In this document: in pieces, positions 52,242-60,564 of the stretch
Position numbering within the stretch: the stretch's first letter is position 1
Layout of the letters: each line of letters starts with the position of its first letter
Assembly (NCBI GenBank): GCA_013335535.1
Contig: JAAXVL010000001.1
Location: 947,764-1,011,763 of the forward strand
DNA length: 64,000 nt
Direction: 5' to 3'
Source: Azonexaceae bacterium
Lineage (GTDB): Bacteria > Pseudomonadota > Gammaproteobacteria > Burkholderiales > Rhodocyclaceae
Notes under the pieces: generated by a model
What the model was told of the DNA's origin: nothing
Database searches by the model: none
Seen by the model: the letters and a program-made list of their open reading frames with translations, nothing else
Made by a program: the position numbers and the translations under genes

Positions 52242-53234
52242 ATGGCAATAGATTTGAGGACGGTCAGCATCACACCGCTGCGCCAGACCTTTGGCCACCT
52301 GGCCCGCCGCATGGGCGCCGACAAGCCGGCTTCGCGCTACATCGAAGCCACCATGGACCTGCAGCCGGTGGAGAACTTCCACTATCGTCCGACCTGGGAA
52401 CCGCAGTACGACATCTTCGATCAGACGCGCACGAAGATCACCATGAAGGACTGGTATGCGTTGAAAGATCCGCGCCAGTATTACTACGGCGCCTGGACGC
52501 TGGCGCGCGGCCGGATGCAGGAAATTGCCGAAGGCGATTTCGATCTGGTCGATGAAATGGGTCTGGCCGCTGCCTATCCGGCGGCCGGCAAGGACGAGGC
52601 GCTCAAGGTTTTCCTGCCGCTGCGCCATGTCGCCTGGGGCTCGAACCTGAACAAAGCCTATGTTTCCTCCTACGGCTACGGCATCGCCATCTCGCAGGCG
52701 GCCTGCTACGCCTCGATGGATCAGCTCGGCGTCGCCCAGTACGTGACCCGTCTCGGCATGGCTTTCAACGATCTTGATTCCCTGGCTGATGCCAAGGCCG
52801 CCTGGCTCAACGGTGCCGAGTGGCACGAGCTGCGCCGCTACGTCGAGGACCTCATGGTCGAAAAGGACTGGTTCGAGGTGCTCGTCGCCCAGGACTTCGC
52901 GCTCGAAGGCCTGCTCTATCCGCTCATCTACGAACGCTTCAACGAGAAGCTCAACGCCGCCTACGGCCCGGTCTTCTCGATGCTGACCCGCTTCCAGCGC
53001 GAGTGGTACGGCGAAACCACGAAGTGGATGGATTCCGTGCTCAAGGTGGCCGGCGCCGATAACGCCGACAACAAGGCGCAACTCGCTGCCTGGATCAAGC
53101 ACTGGCGCGACCGTGCGGTTGTCGCCCTGAAGCCGGTCGCTGCGCTGGCCTTCGGCGCCGAAGCGGATGCCGTCATGGACGAACTGGTCCAAAACCTGAA
53201 TGCCCGCGCCGCCAAGGCCGGTATCGCCCTGTAA
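52242..53234 (+). CDS. dmpL: Phenol hydroxylase beta subunit P1 (DmpL)
   Basis: 330 residues, carboxylate-bridged diiron family fold without the metal ligands. VENFHYRPTWEPQYDIFDQTRTKITMKDWYALKDPRQYYYGAWTLARGRMQE is characteristic. It pairs with DmpN and DmpO in the (alpha-beta-gamma)2 oxygenase. TAAGGAG supplies translation. Codons here end mostly in G or C, more than in the flagellar genes. Confidence 0.96.
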   Translation: MAIDLRTVSITPLRQTFGHLARRMGADKPASRYIEATMDLQPVENFHYRPTWEPQYDIFDQTRTKITMKDWYALKDPRQYYYGAWTLARGRMQEIAEGDFDLVDEMGLAAAYPAAGKDEALKVFLPLRHVAWGSNLNKAYVSSYGYGIAISQAACYASMDQLGVAQYVTRLGMAFNDLDSLADAKAAWLNGAEWHELRRYVEDLMVEKDWFEVLVAQDFALEGLLYPLIYERFNEKLNAAYGPVFSMLTRFQREWYGETTKWMDSVLKVAGADNADNKAQLAAWIKHWRDRAVVALKPVAALAFGAEADAVMDELVQNLNARAAKAGIAL

Positions 53235-53244
53235 AGGAAGCCGC

Positions 53245-53514
53245 ATGTCCAACGCATTTATCGCATTCCAGAAGAACGACGAATCCCGCTGCATCGTCGA
53301 GGCCATCATCGAAGACAACCCGGGCGCCATGGTTGTCGATCAGCCGTCGATGGTAAAGATCGACGTGCCGAACCGCCTCGTCATCAAGCGCGAAACCGTC
53401 GAGGAGAAGATCGGCCGCAGCTTCGATCTGCAGGAACTGCAACTGCACCTGATCACCATCTCCGGTCACCTCGACGAGACCGACGACGAATTCACCCTGA
53501 GCTGGAATTCCTGA
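53245..53514 (+). CDS. dmpM: Phenol hydroxylase effector protein P2 (DmpM)
   Basis: 89 residues from ATG 53245. A cofactor-less regulator of the MmoB/DmpM family (NAFIAFQKNDESRCIVEAIIEDNPGAMVVDQPSMVKID). It binds the oxygenase and tunes substrate and oxygen reactivity. Ten bases follow dmpL. Confidence 0.96.
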   Translation: MSNAFIAFQKNDESRCIVEAIIEDNPGAMVVDQPSMVKIDVPNRLVIKRETVEEKIGRSFDLQELQLHLITISGHLDETDDEFTLSWNS

Positions 53515-53539
53515 TTCCCGCCGACTAGGAGCAAACACC

Positions 53540-55084
53540 ATGGATATGAAAGTTGCCAAGAAGCTCGGCCTCAAAGAGCGCTACAGCCTGATGACCCGCG
53601 ATCTGGCCTGGGATACCACCTTCCACAAGATGGAAGACGTCTTCCCGCAGACCACCTACGAAGGCATCAAGATTCACGACTGGGACAAGTGGGAAGATCC
53701 GTTCCGCCTGACCATGGACGCCTACTGGAAGTACCAGTCCGAGAAGGAGCGCAAGCTGTACGCCATCCTCGACGGCTTCAACCAGAACAACGGCCACCTG
53801 TCGGTCACCGATGCCCGCTACATCAACGTCCTCAAGCTCTTCCTCGGCTCGACGCCGCCGCTCGAACTGATGGCCGCCCGCGGCTTCTCGATGATGGGCC
53901 GCCAGATGAACGGCGCCGGTCCGCGCGTCGCCTGCCAGATGCAGGCTGTCGATGAGTACCGTCACTTCCAGACGCAGATCCACTCGATCTCGAACTACAA
54001 CAAGTACTACAACGGGATGGACGAGTTCGCCCACCAGCAGTCGCGCATGTGGTACCTGTCCGACGGCAAGTCATTCTTTGACGACGCCATCACCGCCGGC
54101 CCCTTCGAGTTCATGGTCGCCATCGGCTTCGCCTTCGAATACGTGCTGACCAACATCCTCTTCGTCCCGTTCATTTCCGGCGCCGCCTACAACGGCGACA
54201 TGGCGGCGATGACCGTCGGCTTCTCGGCCCAGTCCGACGAAGCGCGCCACATGACGCTCGGCCTTGAGTGCATCAAGTTCATGCTCGAACAAGACCCGGA
54301 CAACCTGCCCATCGTCCAGCGCTGGATCGACAAATGGACCTGGCGCGGCACGCGCAAGCTGGCCTCGGTCGGCATGATGATGGATTACATGCTCCCGAAG
54401 CGCATCATGAGCTTCAAGGAAGCCTGGGAAATGTACGTCGAGGACAACGGCGGCTCGCTGTTCAAGGACCTCGCTCGCTACGGCATCACCATTCCCAAGT
54501 GCTTCAGCCAGACCATCGAGGAAAAGGAACACGTCTCGCACCAGTCGTGGATCGGTTTCTACATGAAGCCGGAAGCCACGCCGTTTCACACCTGGATTCC
54601 GACGCCGGACGAAATGGACTGGCTGTCCGAGAAGTACCCCAACACCTTCGACCAGTACTACCGTCCGGTGCTCGAGTACCTCGACCAGCAGGAAAAGGCC
54701 GGCAACCGTTTCAACAACAAGACGGCGCCGATGAACTGCCAGGTCTGCGTCAGCACCATGAAGTTCAACGAGCCGGGCGACCCGATGGAAATGTGCTTCC
54801 GCGAGTCGATCTACAACGGGGAGAAGTTCCACACCTGTTCCGATCACTGCAAGGAAATCTTCGACAACGAGCCGGAAAAGTACGTCCAGACCTTCATTTC
54901 CTCGCACCAGGTGCTGCAGGGCAATTGCGAGCCGGATGGCACAGACGTCAATGTGCCGGACTTCAAGCCGGGCCAGAACATGCTCGACTACTGGAAGCTC
55001 GACAAGCGCGCCCTCGGCGACTTCAACGGCTCCGAAGACCAGAAGAACTTCGCGCAATGGCGCGAGCAGGCTACGAAGAATTAA
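53540..55084 (+). CDS. dmpN: Phenol hydroxylase alpha subunit P3 (DmpN), diiron catalytic
   Basis: 514 residues. Diiron ligands line up with methane monooxygenase spacing: Glu109, Glu139, His142 (DEYRH), Glu200, Glu234, His237 (DEARH). A C-terminal YHS-type zinc-binding segment has CQVC and HTCSDHC. It hydroxylates phenol and methylphenols to catechols using O2. Full length and intact, with all six ligands present. Confidence 0.97.
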   Translation: MDMKVAKKLGLKERYSLMTRDLAWDTTFHKMEDVFPQTTYEGIKIHDWDKWEDPFRLTMDAYWKYQSEKERKLYAILDGFNQNNGHLSVTDARYINVLKLFLGSTPPLELMAARGFSMMGRQMNGAGPRVACQMQAVDEYRHFQTQIHSISNYNKYYNGMDEFAHQQSRMWYLSDGKSFFDDAITAGPFEFMVAIGFAFEYVLTNILFVPFISGAAYNGDMAAMTVGFSAQSDEARHMTLGLECIKFMLEQDPDNLPIVQRWIDKWTWRGTRKLASVGMMMDYMLPKRIMSFKEAWEMYVEDNGGSLFKDLARYGITIPKCFSQTIEEKEHVSHQSWIGFYMKPEATPFHTWIPTPDEMDWLSEKYPNTFDQYYRPVLEYLDQQEKAGNRFNNKTAPMNCQVCVSTMKFNEPGDPMEMCFRESIYNGEKFHTCSDHCKEIFDNEPEKYVQTFISSHQVLQGNCEPDGTDVNVPDFKPGQNMLDYWKLDKRALGDFNGSEDQKNFAQWREQATKN

Positions 55085-55094
55085 GGAGACAGCC

Positions 55095-55457
55095 ATGACG
55101 ATGTTGAAAACCCTCGCCCCGTACGACGTCAAGTCACGCGACGCGGTCGAAAATTACAAAGGCAAGCAACTTCTCTACGTGAACTGGGAACGTCACCGCA
55201 TGTTCTCGCGTCCCTTTGTGCTCGCCCTGCCGCCGGAAACGCCGTTCTCGGTGATCATCGACCAGTACATGACCGACTGCTTCAGCTACCACCCGGACTG
55301 GAAGCAGATCGACTGGAACACGGTGGTCTGGCAGAACGGCAACACGCCCTTCACGCCGGACCGCAACAAGAGCCTCAAGGAAAACGGCATCGGCCACAAG
55401 GACCTGATCCGTTTCCGCACGCCGGGCCTCGACGGCATTGCCGGTACCGGCTACTAA
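55095..55457 (+). CDS. dmpO: Phenol hydroxylase gamma subunit P4 (DmpO)
   Basis: 120 residues from ATG 55095 (AAGGAG at 55083-55088). VNWERHRMFSRPFVLALPPETPFSVIIDQYMTDCFSYHPDW and HKDLIRFRTPGLDGIAGTGY match DmpO. Small structural subunit of the oxygenase. The longer open frame upstream is a shadow of dmpN. Confidence 0.95.
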   Translation: MTMLKTLAPYDVKSRDAVENYKGKQLLYVNWERHRMFSRPFVLALPPETPFSVIIDQYMTDCFSYHPDWKQIDWNTVVWQNGNTPFTPDRNKSLKENGIGHKDLIRFRTPGLDGIAGTGY

Positions 55458-55523
55458 AAACAAACGGTGCGCCGCGCGGGGAATCCGCGCGGTAGCCCGG
55501 TTTCACCCCGCGGAGATAAAAAT

Positions 55524-56585
55524 ATGAGCTACGAACTAAGCATCGAGCCGCTCGGCCGGACCATCGAGGTCGAGGACGGCCAGACCATTCTTGACGCCGC
55601 GCTGCGCGCCGGCATCTACCTGCCGCACGCCTGTGGTCAGGGCTATTGCGCCACCTGCAAGGTGTGCATCACTGATGGCGAAGTCGACCACGGCAATTCC
55701 TCCAGCTTTGCCCTGATGGATTTCGAGCGCGAGGAAGGGCTGGCGCTGGCCTGCTGCGCCAAGCTCGAATCCGACATGACCATCGAAGTCGAGATGGAGA
55801 CCGACGAAGATGCGCGCGATATTCCGGTGCGTGACTTCCCTGGCGTGGTCAGCCGCATCGAGAACCTGACGCCGACCATCAAGGGCATCTGGCTCAAGCT
55901 CGACAACAACGAAGTGCTCGACTTCCAGGCCGGCCAGTACGTCAACATGAACCTGCCGAACGATCTCGGCCATCGTGCCTTTTCGCTGGCCAATTCGCCG
56001 TCGACCGGCAACGAGATCGAACTCAACATCCGCATCGTTCCCGGCGGCGCTGGTACCACCTGGATTCACAATGAACTCAAGGTCGGCGACAAAATAACGG
56101 TATCCGGCCCCTACGGTCGTTTCTTCGTGCACAAGTCGGCGAACGTGCCATCGCTATTCATGGCCGGCGGCTCCGGCCTGTCCAGCCCGCGTTCGATGCT
56201 GCTCGACCTGCTCGAAGAGGGCAGCGAACTGCCGATCACGCTGGTCTACGGTGCGCGCAATCAGGCCGAGCTTTATTACCACCAGGAGTTCGTCGATCTG
56301 GCAGCGAAACATCCGAACTTCACCTACGTTCCGGCCCTCAACGACGAGCCGGCCGATAGCGGCTGGACAGGCTTTCGCGGTTTCGTGCACGAAGCGGCCA
56401 AGGCGCACTTCGACAATGATTTTCGCGGCAACAAAGCCTATCTCTGCGGCCCGCCGATCATGATCGATGCCTGTATCACCACCCTCATGCAGGGGCGCCT
56501 GTTCGAACGTGACATCTACACCGAGAAGTTCTTCTCGGCCGCCGATGCCCAGCAAGTACGCAGCCCACTGTTCAAGCGGGTCTAG
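55524..56585 (+). CDS. dmpP: Phenol hydroxylase reductase P5 (DmpP)
   Basis: 353 residues from ATG 55524. N-terminal plant-type [2Fe-2S] ferredoxin with Cys37, Cys42, Cys45 and Cys77/78, then FAD-binding (HRAFSLANSP) and NAD-binding (FMAGGSGLSSPRSML, YLCGPPIMIDACI) domains. It passes electrons from NADH to DmpN. No catechol dioxygenase gene follows within the window; a terminator closes the operon. Confidence 0.96.
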   Translation: MSYELSIEPLGRTIEVEDGQTILDAALRAGIYLPHACGQGYCATCKVCITDGEVDHGNSSSFALMDFEREEGLALACCAKLESDMTIEVEMETDEDARDIPVRDFPGVVSRIENLTPTIKGIWLKLDNNEVLDFQAGQYVNMNLPNDLGHRAFSLANSPSTGNEIELNIRIVPGGAGTTWIHNELKVGDKITVSGPYGRFFVHKSANVPSLFMAGGSGLSSPRSMLLDLLEEGSELPITLVYGARNQAELYYHQEFVDLAAKHPNFTYVPALNDEPADSGWTGFRGFVHEAAKAHFDNDFRGNKAYLCGPPIMIDACITTLMQGRLFERDIYTEKFFSAADAQQVRSPLFKRV

Positions 56586-56626
56586 AATTTCTCGACACCA
56601 CTACGCAACCTGAGTGCGTACTTTCC

Positions 56627-56653
56627 GGCCGCGAATTTCGCGGCCTTTTTTTT
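56627..56653 (+). terminator. Rho-independent terminator after dmpP
   Basis: GGCCGCG-AATTT-CGCGGCC, a perfect 7-bp stem (9 with the A-T pairs), followed by eight T residues. It ends the dmpKLMNOP transcript. Confidence 0.94.
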
Positions 56654-56689
56654 GCCTGAAAGGGCAGCGATTTGTCGGGGCGTTGTCCG

Positions 56690-56748
56690 GATGCCCTGAC
56701 CCGAAAGGGGGCATCAGCGCGCCCAGGTGGTGCGCCAGAGCGCTGATG
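56690..56748 (+). repeat. Two alternative hairpins in the dmpP-AraC gap
   Basis: The 397-bp gap 56586-56982 holds the terminator above, this element and the promoter below; I see no gene in it. GATGCCC (56690-56696) pairs with GGGCATC (56709-56715), while CATCAGCGC (56712-56720) pairs with GCGCTGATG (56740-56748). They share bases 56712-56715, so only one can form. No T-run follows. Confidence 0.5.
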
Positions 56749-56906
56749 GCCGCAGCCGTTGGTGGGGCAATTGCATGCGCAGGCCTAATAATCAATGCCT
56801 TACGGTTGTTGTGAATTGGAGGCGATGGTCGGCACGGGGCTTGCGTTAACGCCACTCAAACAGCGTGAGTCAAACATGGTTACGTAGTTACGTTTTGTGG
56901 AACTCG

Positions 56907-56941
56907 TTGACTATTGTGTACTTTACGCTAATATATTAGCG
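56907..56941 (+). promoter_or_regulatory. Promoter with palindromic operator before the second AraC gene
   Basis: TTGACT (56907-56912), a 16-base spacer, TAATAT (56929-56934). The perfect 16-base palindrome CGCTAATATATTAGCG (56926-56941) covers the -10. Direct repeats GTTACGTA and GTTACGTT lie just upstream at about 56879-56894. Strong sigma-70-type promoter likely under repression. Confidence 0.7.
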
Positions 56942-56982
56942 AATAAGTTGCGGTCGTGACTCGCCTCTTTCGGAGAACTTTG

Positions 56983-57978
56983 ATGAACCAGCTTTTTAAA
57001 TCCGTCATCGATCATGGCCGTGTCGTTTCCCGTGTTCTGCAAAACGTCGATGTCGATGCCCAGGCGGGCGCGCTGATCTACAAGAACTGGGAGCAGCGAT
57101 ACGATCAATTGTCTGGCGGCTGTTTCAGTGGTTCATTGCAGGAGATGGCCTTTCCCTCCTTCACACTGATTCGCGAGACGAGCAACCGTGTTCTGTTGCA
57201 GAAGGGCTGCACGCCGGATGGCGTGTTTGCCATCGGCACCCTGATGACGACGGGCGATAGCGGCTTCCATTGCGGTGAGCTGATGGCGACGCATACGGCG
57301 GCCATTCTCGAGCCGGGTAGCGAATTCGAAATTCGCACGCCAGAATGCTTCGACCTGATTGCGGCTGTGTTCTCGCCGCGCGATCTGGCCGCTAATTTCG
57401 ACGATCCGGGTTTTGACCAGCACGAACTGGAACTCGAGCTGCGCCGTTCCTGCAAGACCATCGGCCCGTCCAACACTCGGCAGCTGACCGATTTCCTGCG
57501 CCGCGTGTACGATTGCGGCCAGGTCGCCGCCGAGCACCTGATGATTCCCAGTAACCTGCGCCAATTGGAAGAAGAGTTCTATGGCGTCCTGATCGATCTT
57601 CTGCGGGCATCGCGTGCGCCAGAATCGCATGCCGTATGCCCGAATCGCGAACGTATTGTCCGCCGTTTTCGTTCGCTGCTCGATGCTTCGCCCGAGTCTG
57701 CGCTGAGCATTACCGATATTTGCGAAGAAATCGGCGTCACTCGCCGCACGCTGCAAAATGCGACGCAGGAAGTCTTCGGTATCTCTCCGCAACATTACCT
57801 CAAGGCCATTCGTCTCAATGCCTTCCGCCGTGCGCTCAAGGTGCGCGAGCCGCAGCGTGAATCGATTGGCGACGTTGCCGCCCGCTGGGGTTTCTGGCAT
57901 CTGTCGCAACTGGCCCAAGATTACCGCAAACTGTTCGGCGAGCTGCCGTCGCAGACGCCCTGTATCCACGTTTCGTAG
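56983..57978 (+). CDS. AraC family regulator (second)
   Basis: 331 residues from ATG 56983 (CGGAG upstream); GTG 56956 is a weaker choice. The N-terminal part (about 1-215) is a sensor with FTLIRETSNRVLLQKGC; the C-terminal AraC domain (about 230-325) contains LSITDICEEIGVTRRTLQNATQEVFGISPQHYLKAIRLNAFRRAL. Similar in build to EutR-type regulators of amine catabolism. It faces the LuxR-type gene and precedes an amine-oxidation cluster, so control of that cluster is plausible. Confidence 0.88.
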   Translation: MNQLFKSVIDHGRVVSRVLQNVDVDAQAGALIYKNWEQRYDQLSGGCFSGSLQEMAFPSFTLIRETSNRVLLQKGCTPDGVFAIGTLMTTGDSGFHCGELMATHTAAILEPGSEFEIRTPECFDLIAAVFSPRDLAANFDDPGFDQHELELELRRSCKTIGPSNTRQLTDFLRRVYDCGQVAAEHLMIPSNLRQLEEEFYGVLIDLLRASRAPESHAVCPNRERIVRRFRSLLDASPESALSITDICEEIGVTRRTLQNATQEVFGISPQHYLKAIRLNAFRRALKVREPQRESIGDVAARWGFWHLSQLAQDYRKLFGELPSQTPCIHVS

Positions 57979-58011
57979 AGGCGCTGCGCCCAGGCGCGAT
58001 GGACTGCCCGG

Positions 58012-58037
58012 CTCCCGCGCCGGTCTGGGCGCCGGAG
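58012..58037. terminator. Hairpin between convergent AraC and LuxR genes
   Basis: CTCC-C-GCGCC-GGTCTG-GGCGC-C-GGAG folds into a 4 + 5 bp stem with one mismatch and a 6-base loop. It lies between two converging genes and could serve both, but lacks a T-run on either side. Confidence 0.4.
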
Positions 58038-58056
58038 TCAGCTTCCCGCTAACGCC

Positions 58057-58794
58057 TCAACCGCTTTCCTGCCCCCGATAGCCGAGTACCTTGGCGGCCA
58101 ATTCGGTGCGGCTGGCCACGTTCATCTTGCGGAATACGCTGAGCAGATGCGTTTTGACGGTCGGCAGGGATATGACCAGTTCCCGGCAGAGCTGCTTGTT
58201 GCTCAGTCCGGCAACAACCAGCTGGACCAGCGTCGCCTCGCGTGCCGTCAGCGCGGGAAAGCGTTCGCCGATAATCTTCACGCTGGCCTGGCGCTGGGGA
58301 AAGGTTTGCGACAACGCAAAATCGCCGAGCGTCTTCAGGGCTTCTGCTTTCACCAGGTCGCGCCGGGAGAACCGTGGTGCATCGCCATGGCGCAACAGGG
58401 AGCAGCCGAGGATGAGGTCGGCATCGGATTTCAGGAATATCTCCAGGGCGTCGACGATGGCGTGCCGGTCCAGGAAGGCCGACTGGTATTCGGCATGTTC
58501 CGTCGAGCGCCGCGAGAACATCTGGCGCAGTCCGACTACCCAACGCCCCTGCGCAAGGCAGTGCATGGGCGCCAGCGGGTCGAGGTCGGCGAAATGCTGT
58601 TCGTAATCGTCCTGCTCGGCACCTTCCGTGTCGCGGGCCAGGAAGTGCTTGATGCGCAACTCCGGCCCGACGACGTAGGTTACCCAGCCGGTGCTGGAGA
58701 GTAGTGCCCCCGCGCTGCTCCCGAAGGCATGGGCGAAGCGGGAGAGCAGCTTTTCGCTGACAGCCGGATCGTTGGTCATTTTTTCATTGTTCAT
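58057..58794 (-). CDS. LuxR-type transcription regulator
   Basis: 245 residues. A roughly 170-residue N-terminal sensor region (LSRFAHAFGSSAGALLSSTGWVTYVVGPELRIKHFLARDTEG) without receiver motifs, then a C-terminal LuxR helix-turn-helix (FPALTAREATLVQLVVAGLSNKQLCRELVISLPTVKTHLLSVFRKMNVASRTELA). Not an obvious autoinducer receptor: the sensor region lacks motifs I can assign. Divergent from the moaF-like gene by 133 bp, so it likely controls that cluster. Confidence 0.87.
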   Translation of the reverse strand: MNNEKMTNDPAVSEKLLSRFAHAFGSSAGALLSSTGWVTYVVGPELRIKHFLARDTEGAEQDDYEQHFADLDPLAPMHCLAQGRWVVGLRQMFSRRSTEHAEYQSAFLDRHAIVDALEIFLKSDADLILGCSLLRHGDAPRFSRRDLVKAEALKTLGDFALSQTFPQRQASVKIIGERFPALTAREATLVQLVVAGLSNKQLCRELVISLPTVKTHLLSVFRKMNVASRTELAAKVLGYRGQESG

Positions 58795-58927
58795 GGCGTG
58801 ACTCAGGGTAAGGGGCTCACTTTACGCTGCCGACGAGGGGCAAGCCTCTCATACTTCCGGTCGATTTTCGTCGGTCCCGGCTTGGGGAATAGTGAGGTCT
58901 CCTTCACTTTTTCTGGAAACGAACACC

Positions 58928-59749
58928 ATGACTGCTCCTGAATGGATCCCCGTCGGCGCCCTCGGCGACGCCTTCCTGCCCGAAAACAACTGCCTGCCGC
59001 CGGTTGCCGACCTGGCCGGGCGCACCTTCAATCTCCACTTTGAAAACGGTTGGGTCATCGAACACGCATTTGCCGACAGCGAACGCCTGACTTGGCGGAT
59101 GACAGAAGGGGAAGGCGAGTCTCGCCAGGGCGAAGAACGCTACGTCGCCACCCGTCCCCGTGACGATATCTATTTCGTCGATTTCATCAAGAGCGGAGAG
59201 CGCGCCACCAGCGTGTCACTGGTCCTTGACCTGAAGCGCCGCACCTTCATCGCCGTGATCGGCCAGTTGCCGACTGCCGAAGAGTCCATGACCCCGTTCA
59301 TCACCCGCATTGCGCAAGGCAAGGAGCTGACGGCGGTGAATGCCACCTTCCTGCGCGGCAGCATCGATATCCCCCTGACGCCTGATCTGCCCGTGCCGGA
59401 AGTGACGCACGATCTTCTTGGCAAGCGCGTCGAATACATCTACAGCCCGTTCGAGAAGTACGAGCACATTTACCTGAACGACCACTACTATGCCTGGCGT
59501 TGTTTGGCCGGGTCGGAAAAGGGGTTGGCCGATACCGATGCCTGCCACTACTACAAGATCGCCGACAACCTCTATCTGTTCGTCTGGCGGGAGAAGATCG
59601 TGCCGACTCTGGGCATCGTCATGGTCGACTTCGACGTCCTGAAAACCACCGGCAAGATTGTCGGCTACGAAAACAACGATTTCGGCAAGCTGCGCAATTT
59701 TACGGTTGGCGCCCGCGCTCGCTTGTTGTCGGTCATTCCGGCAGAGTAA
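58928..59749 (+). CDS. moaF: MoaF-like protein of amine catabolism
   Basis: 273 residues from ATG 58928. The two-part layout (FNLHFENGWVIEHAFADSERLTWRM... and a second lipocalin-like half ending YENNDFGKLRNFTVGARARL) matches the MoaF family, named from the monoamine regulon of Klebsiella where it is co-transcribed with an SDR. Exact reaction unknown. Four bases separate it from an SDR gene, repeating that arrangement. Confidence 0.82.
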   Translation: MTAPEWIPVGALGDAFLPENNCLPPVADLAGRTFNLHFENGWVIEHAFADSERLTWRMTEGEGESRQGEERYVATRPRDDIYFVDFIKSGERATSVSLVLDLKRRTFIAVIGQLPTAEESMTPFITRIAQGKELTAVNATFLRGSIDIPLTPDLPVPEVTHDLLGKRVEYIYSPFEKYEHIYLNDHYYAWRCLAGSEKGLADTDACHYYKIADNLYLFVWREKIVPTLGIVMVDFDVLKTTGKIVGYENNDFGKLRNFTVGARARLLSVIPAE

Positions 59750-59753
59750 GCGC

Positions 59754-60554
59754 ATGGATCGTTCAACAAAACCTCTGGCCGGCAAGGTTGCCGTGGTCAC
59801 TGGCGGCGGCAGCGGGATAGGCGAGGCCTGCGTCCGCTTGCTGGCGGAGCAGGGTGCCACGGTCGGTGTACTTGGGCGCCGCAGCGCGTTGGTGGAGACC
59901 GTCGCCGCCCAAAACGGCGGTTTCGCACTGGTCGCCGATGCCAGCAACGAAACGGATATGCAGCGGGCCATGGCGACGGTGGCCGAGCGCCACGGCCGAC
60001 TCGACATGCTGATCGCCAGCGCCGGCGGATTTGGTCAGAGCGCCTGCGGGGAGACCAGCGTCGAGGATTGGCGCAAGGCTTTCGATGCCAATCTCAATAC
60101 GGCCTTCATCAGTGCCCGTGAAGCGCTGCCGCTGCTCATCCCGCAGCGCGGTGCCATCGTTTTCGTCGCCTCCATCGCCGCCCTGGCGGCCGGTCCGCAG
60201 GTCTGTGGGTACACCACCTTCAAGCACGCCCTGATCGGCCTGTCCCGCTCGCTGGCCCGGGATTACGGCCCGCTGGGCGTGCGCTCCAATGTGGTCTGTC
60301 CTGGCTGGGTTCGCACGCCGATGGCCGATGAGGAGATGCTGCCGCTGATGGCGCAGCATGGCCTGTCGCTTGACGAGGCATATGCCCTGGTAACTGGCGA
60401 CGTACCCTTGCAGCGCCCGGCCGATCCGTCCGAAATCGCGGAGGTCTGCGCCTTCCTCGCCTCGCCGGCCGCCTCCATCGTGACCGGCGCCGTGTTGGCC
60501 GCCGATGGCGGTTCCACCGCCGTCGATGTACCGACCCTGGCTTTTTCCCGTTGA
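59754..60554 (+). CDS. Short-chain dehydrogenase/reductase 1
   Basis: 266 residues from ATG 59754. Cofactor motif TGGGSGIG, NAG replaced by SAG in IASAGG, catalytic Ser in VASIAAL and Tyr-x-x-x-Lys in GYTTFK; PGWVRTPMADEE follows. NAD(P)-dependent oxidoreductase, probably on an alcohol or aldehyde intermediate of the amine pathway. Directly linked to the MoaF-like gene. Confidence 0.9.
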   Translation: MDRSTKPLAGKVAVVTGGGSGIGEACVRLLAEQGATVGVLGRRSALVETVAAQNGGFALVADASNETDMQRAMATVAERHGRLDMLIASAGGFGQSACGETSVEDWRKAFDANLNTAFISAREALPLLIPQRGAIVFVASIAALAAGPQVCGYTTFKHALIGLSRSLARDYGPLGVRSNVVCPGWVRTPMADEEMLPLMAQHGLSLDEAYALVTGDVPLQRPADPSEIAEVCAFLASPAASIVTGAVLAADGGSTAVDVPTLAFSR

Positions 60555-60564
60555 GAGGCAAAAC

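Noticed and set aside
52182..53330. Long minus-strand open frame opposite dmpL (382 residues)
   Set aside because: Lies fully antisense to an unmistakable phenol hydroxylase gene with GC-rich third positions, which create long antisense frames.
54071..55132. Long minus-strand open frame opposite dmpN
   Set aside because: Antisense shadow of an intact diiron subunit gene; no family features in the translation.
56614..56814. 66-residue open frame in the dmpP-AraC gap
   Set aside because: Begins within the dmpP terminator, lacks a ribosome site and has no recognisable sequence.
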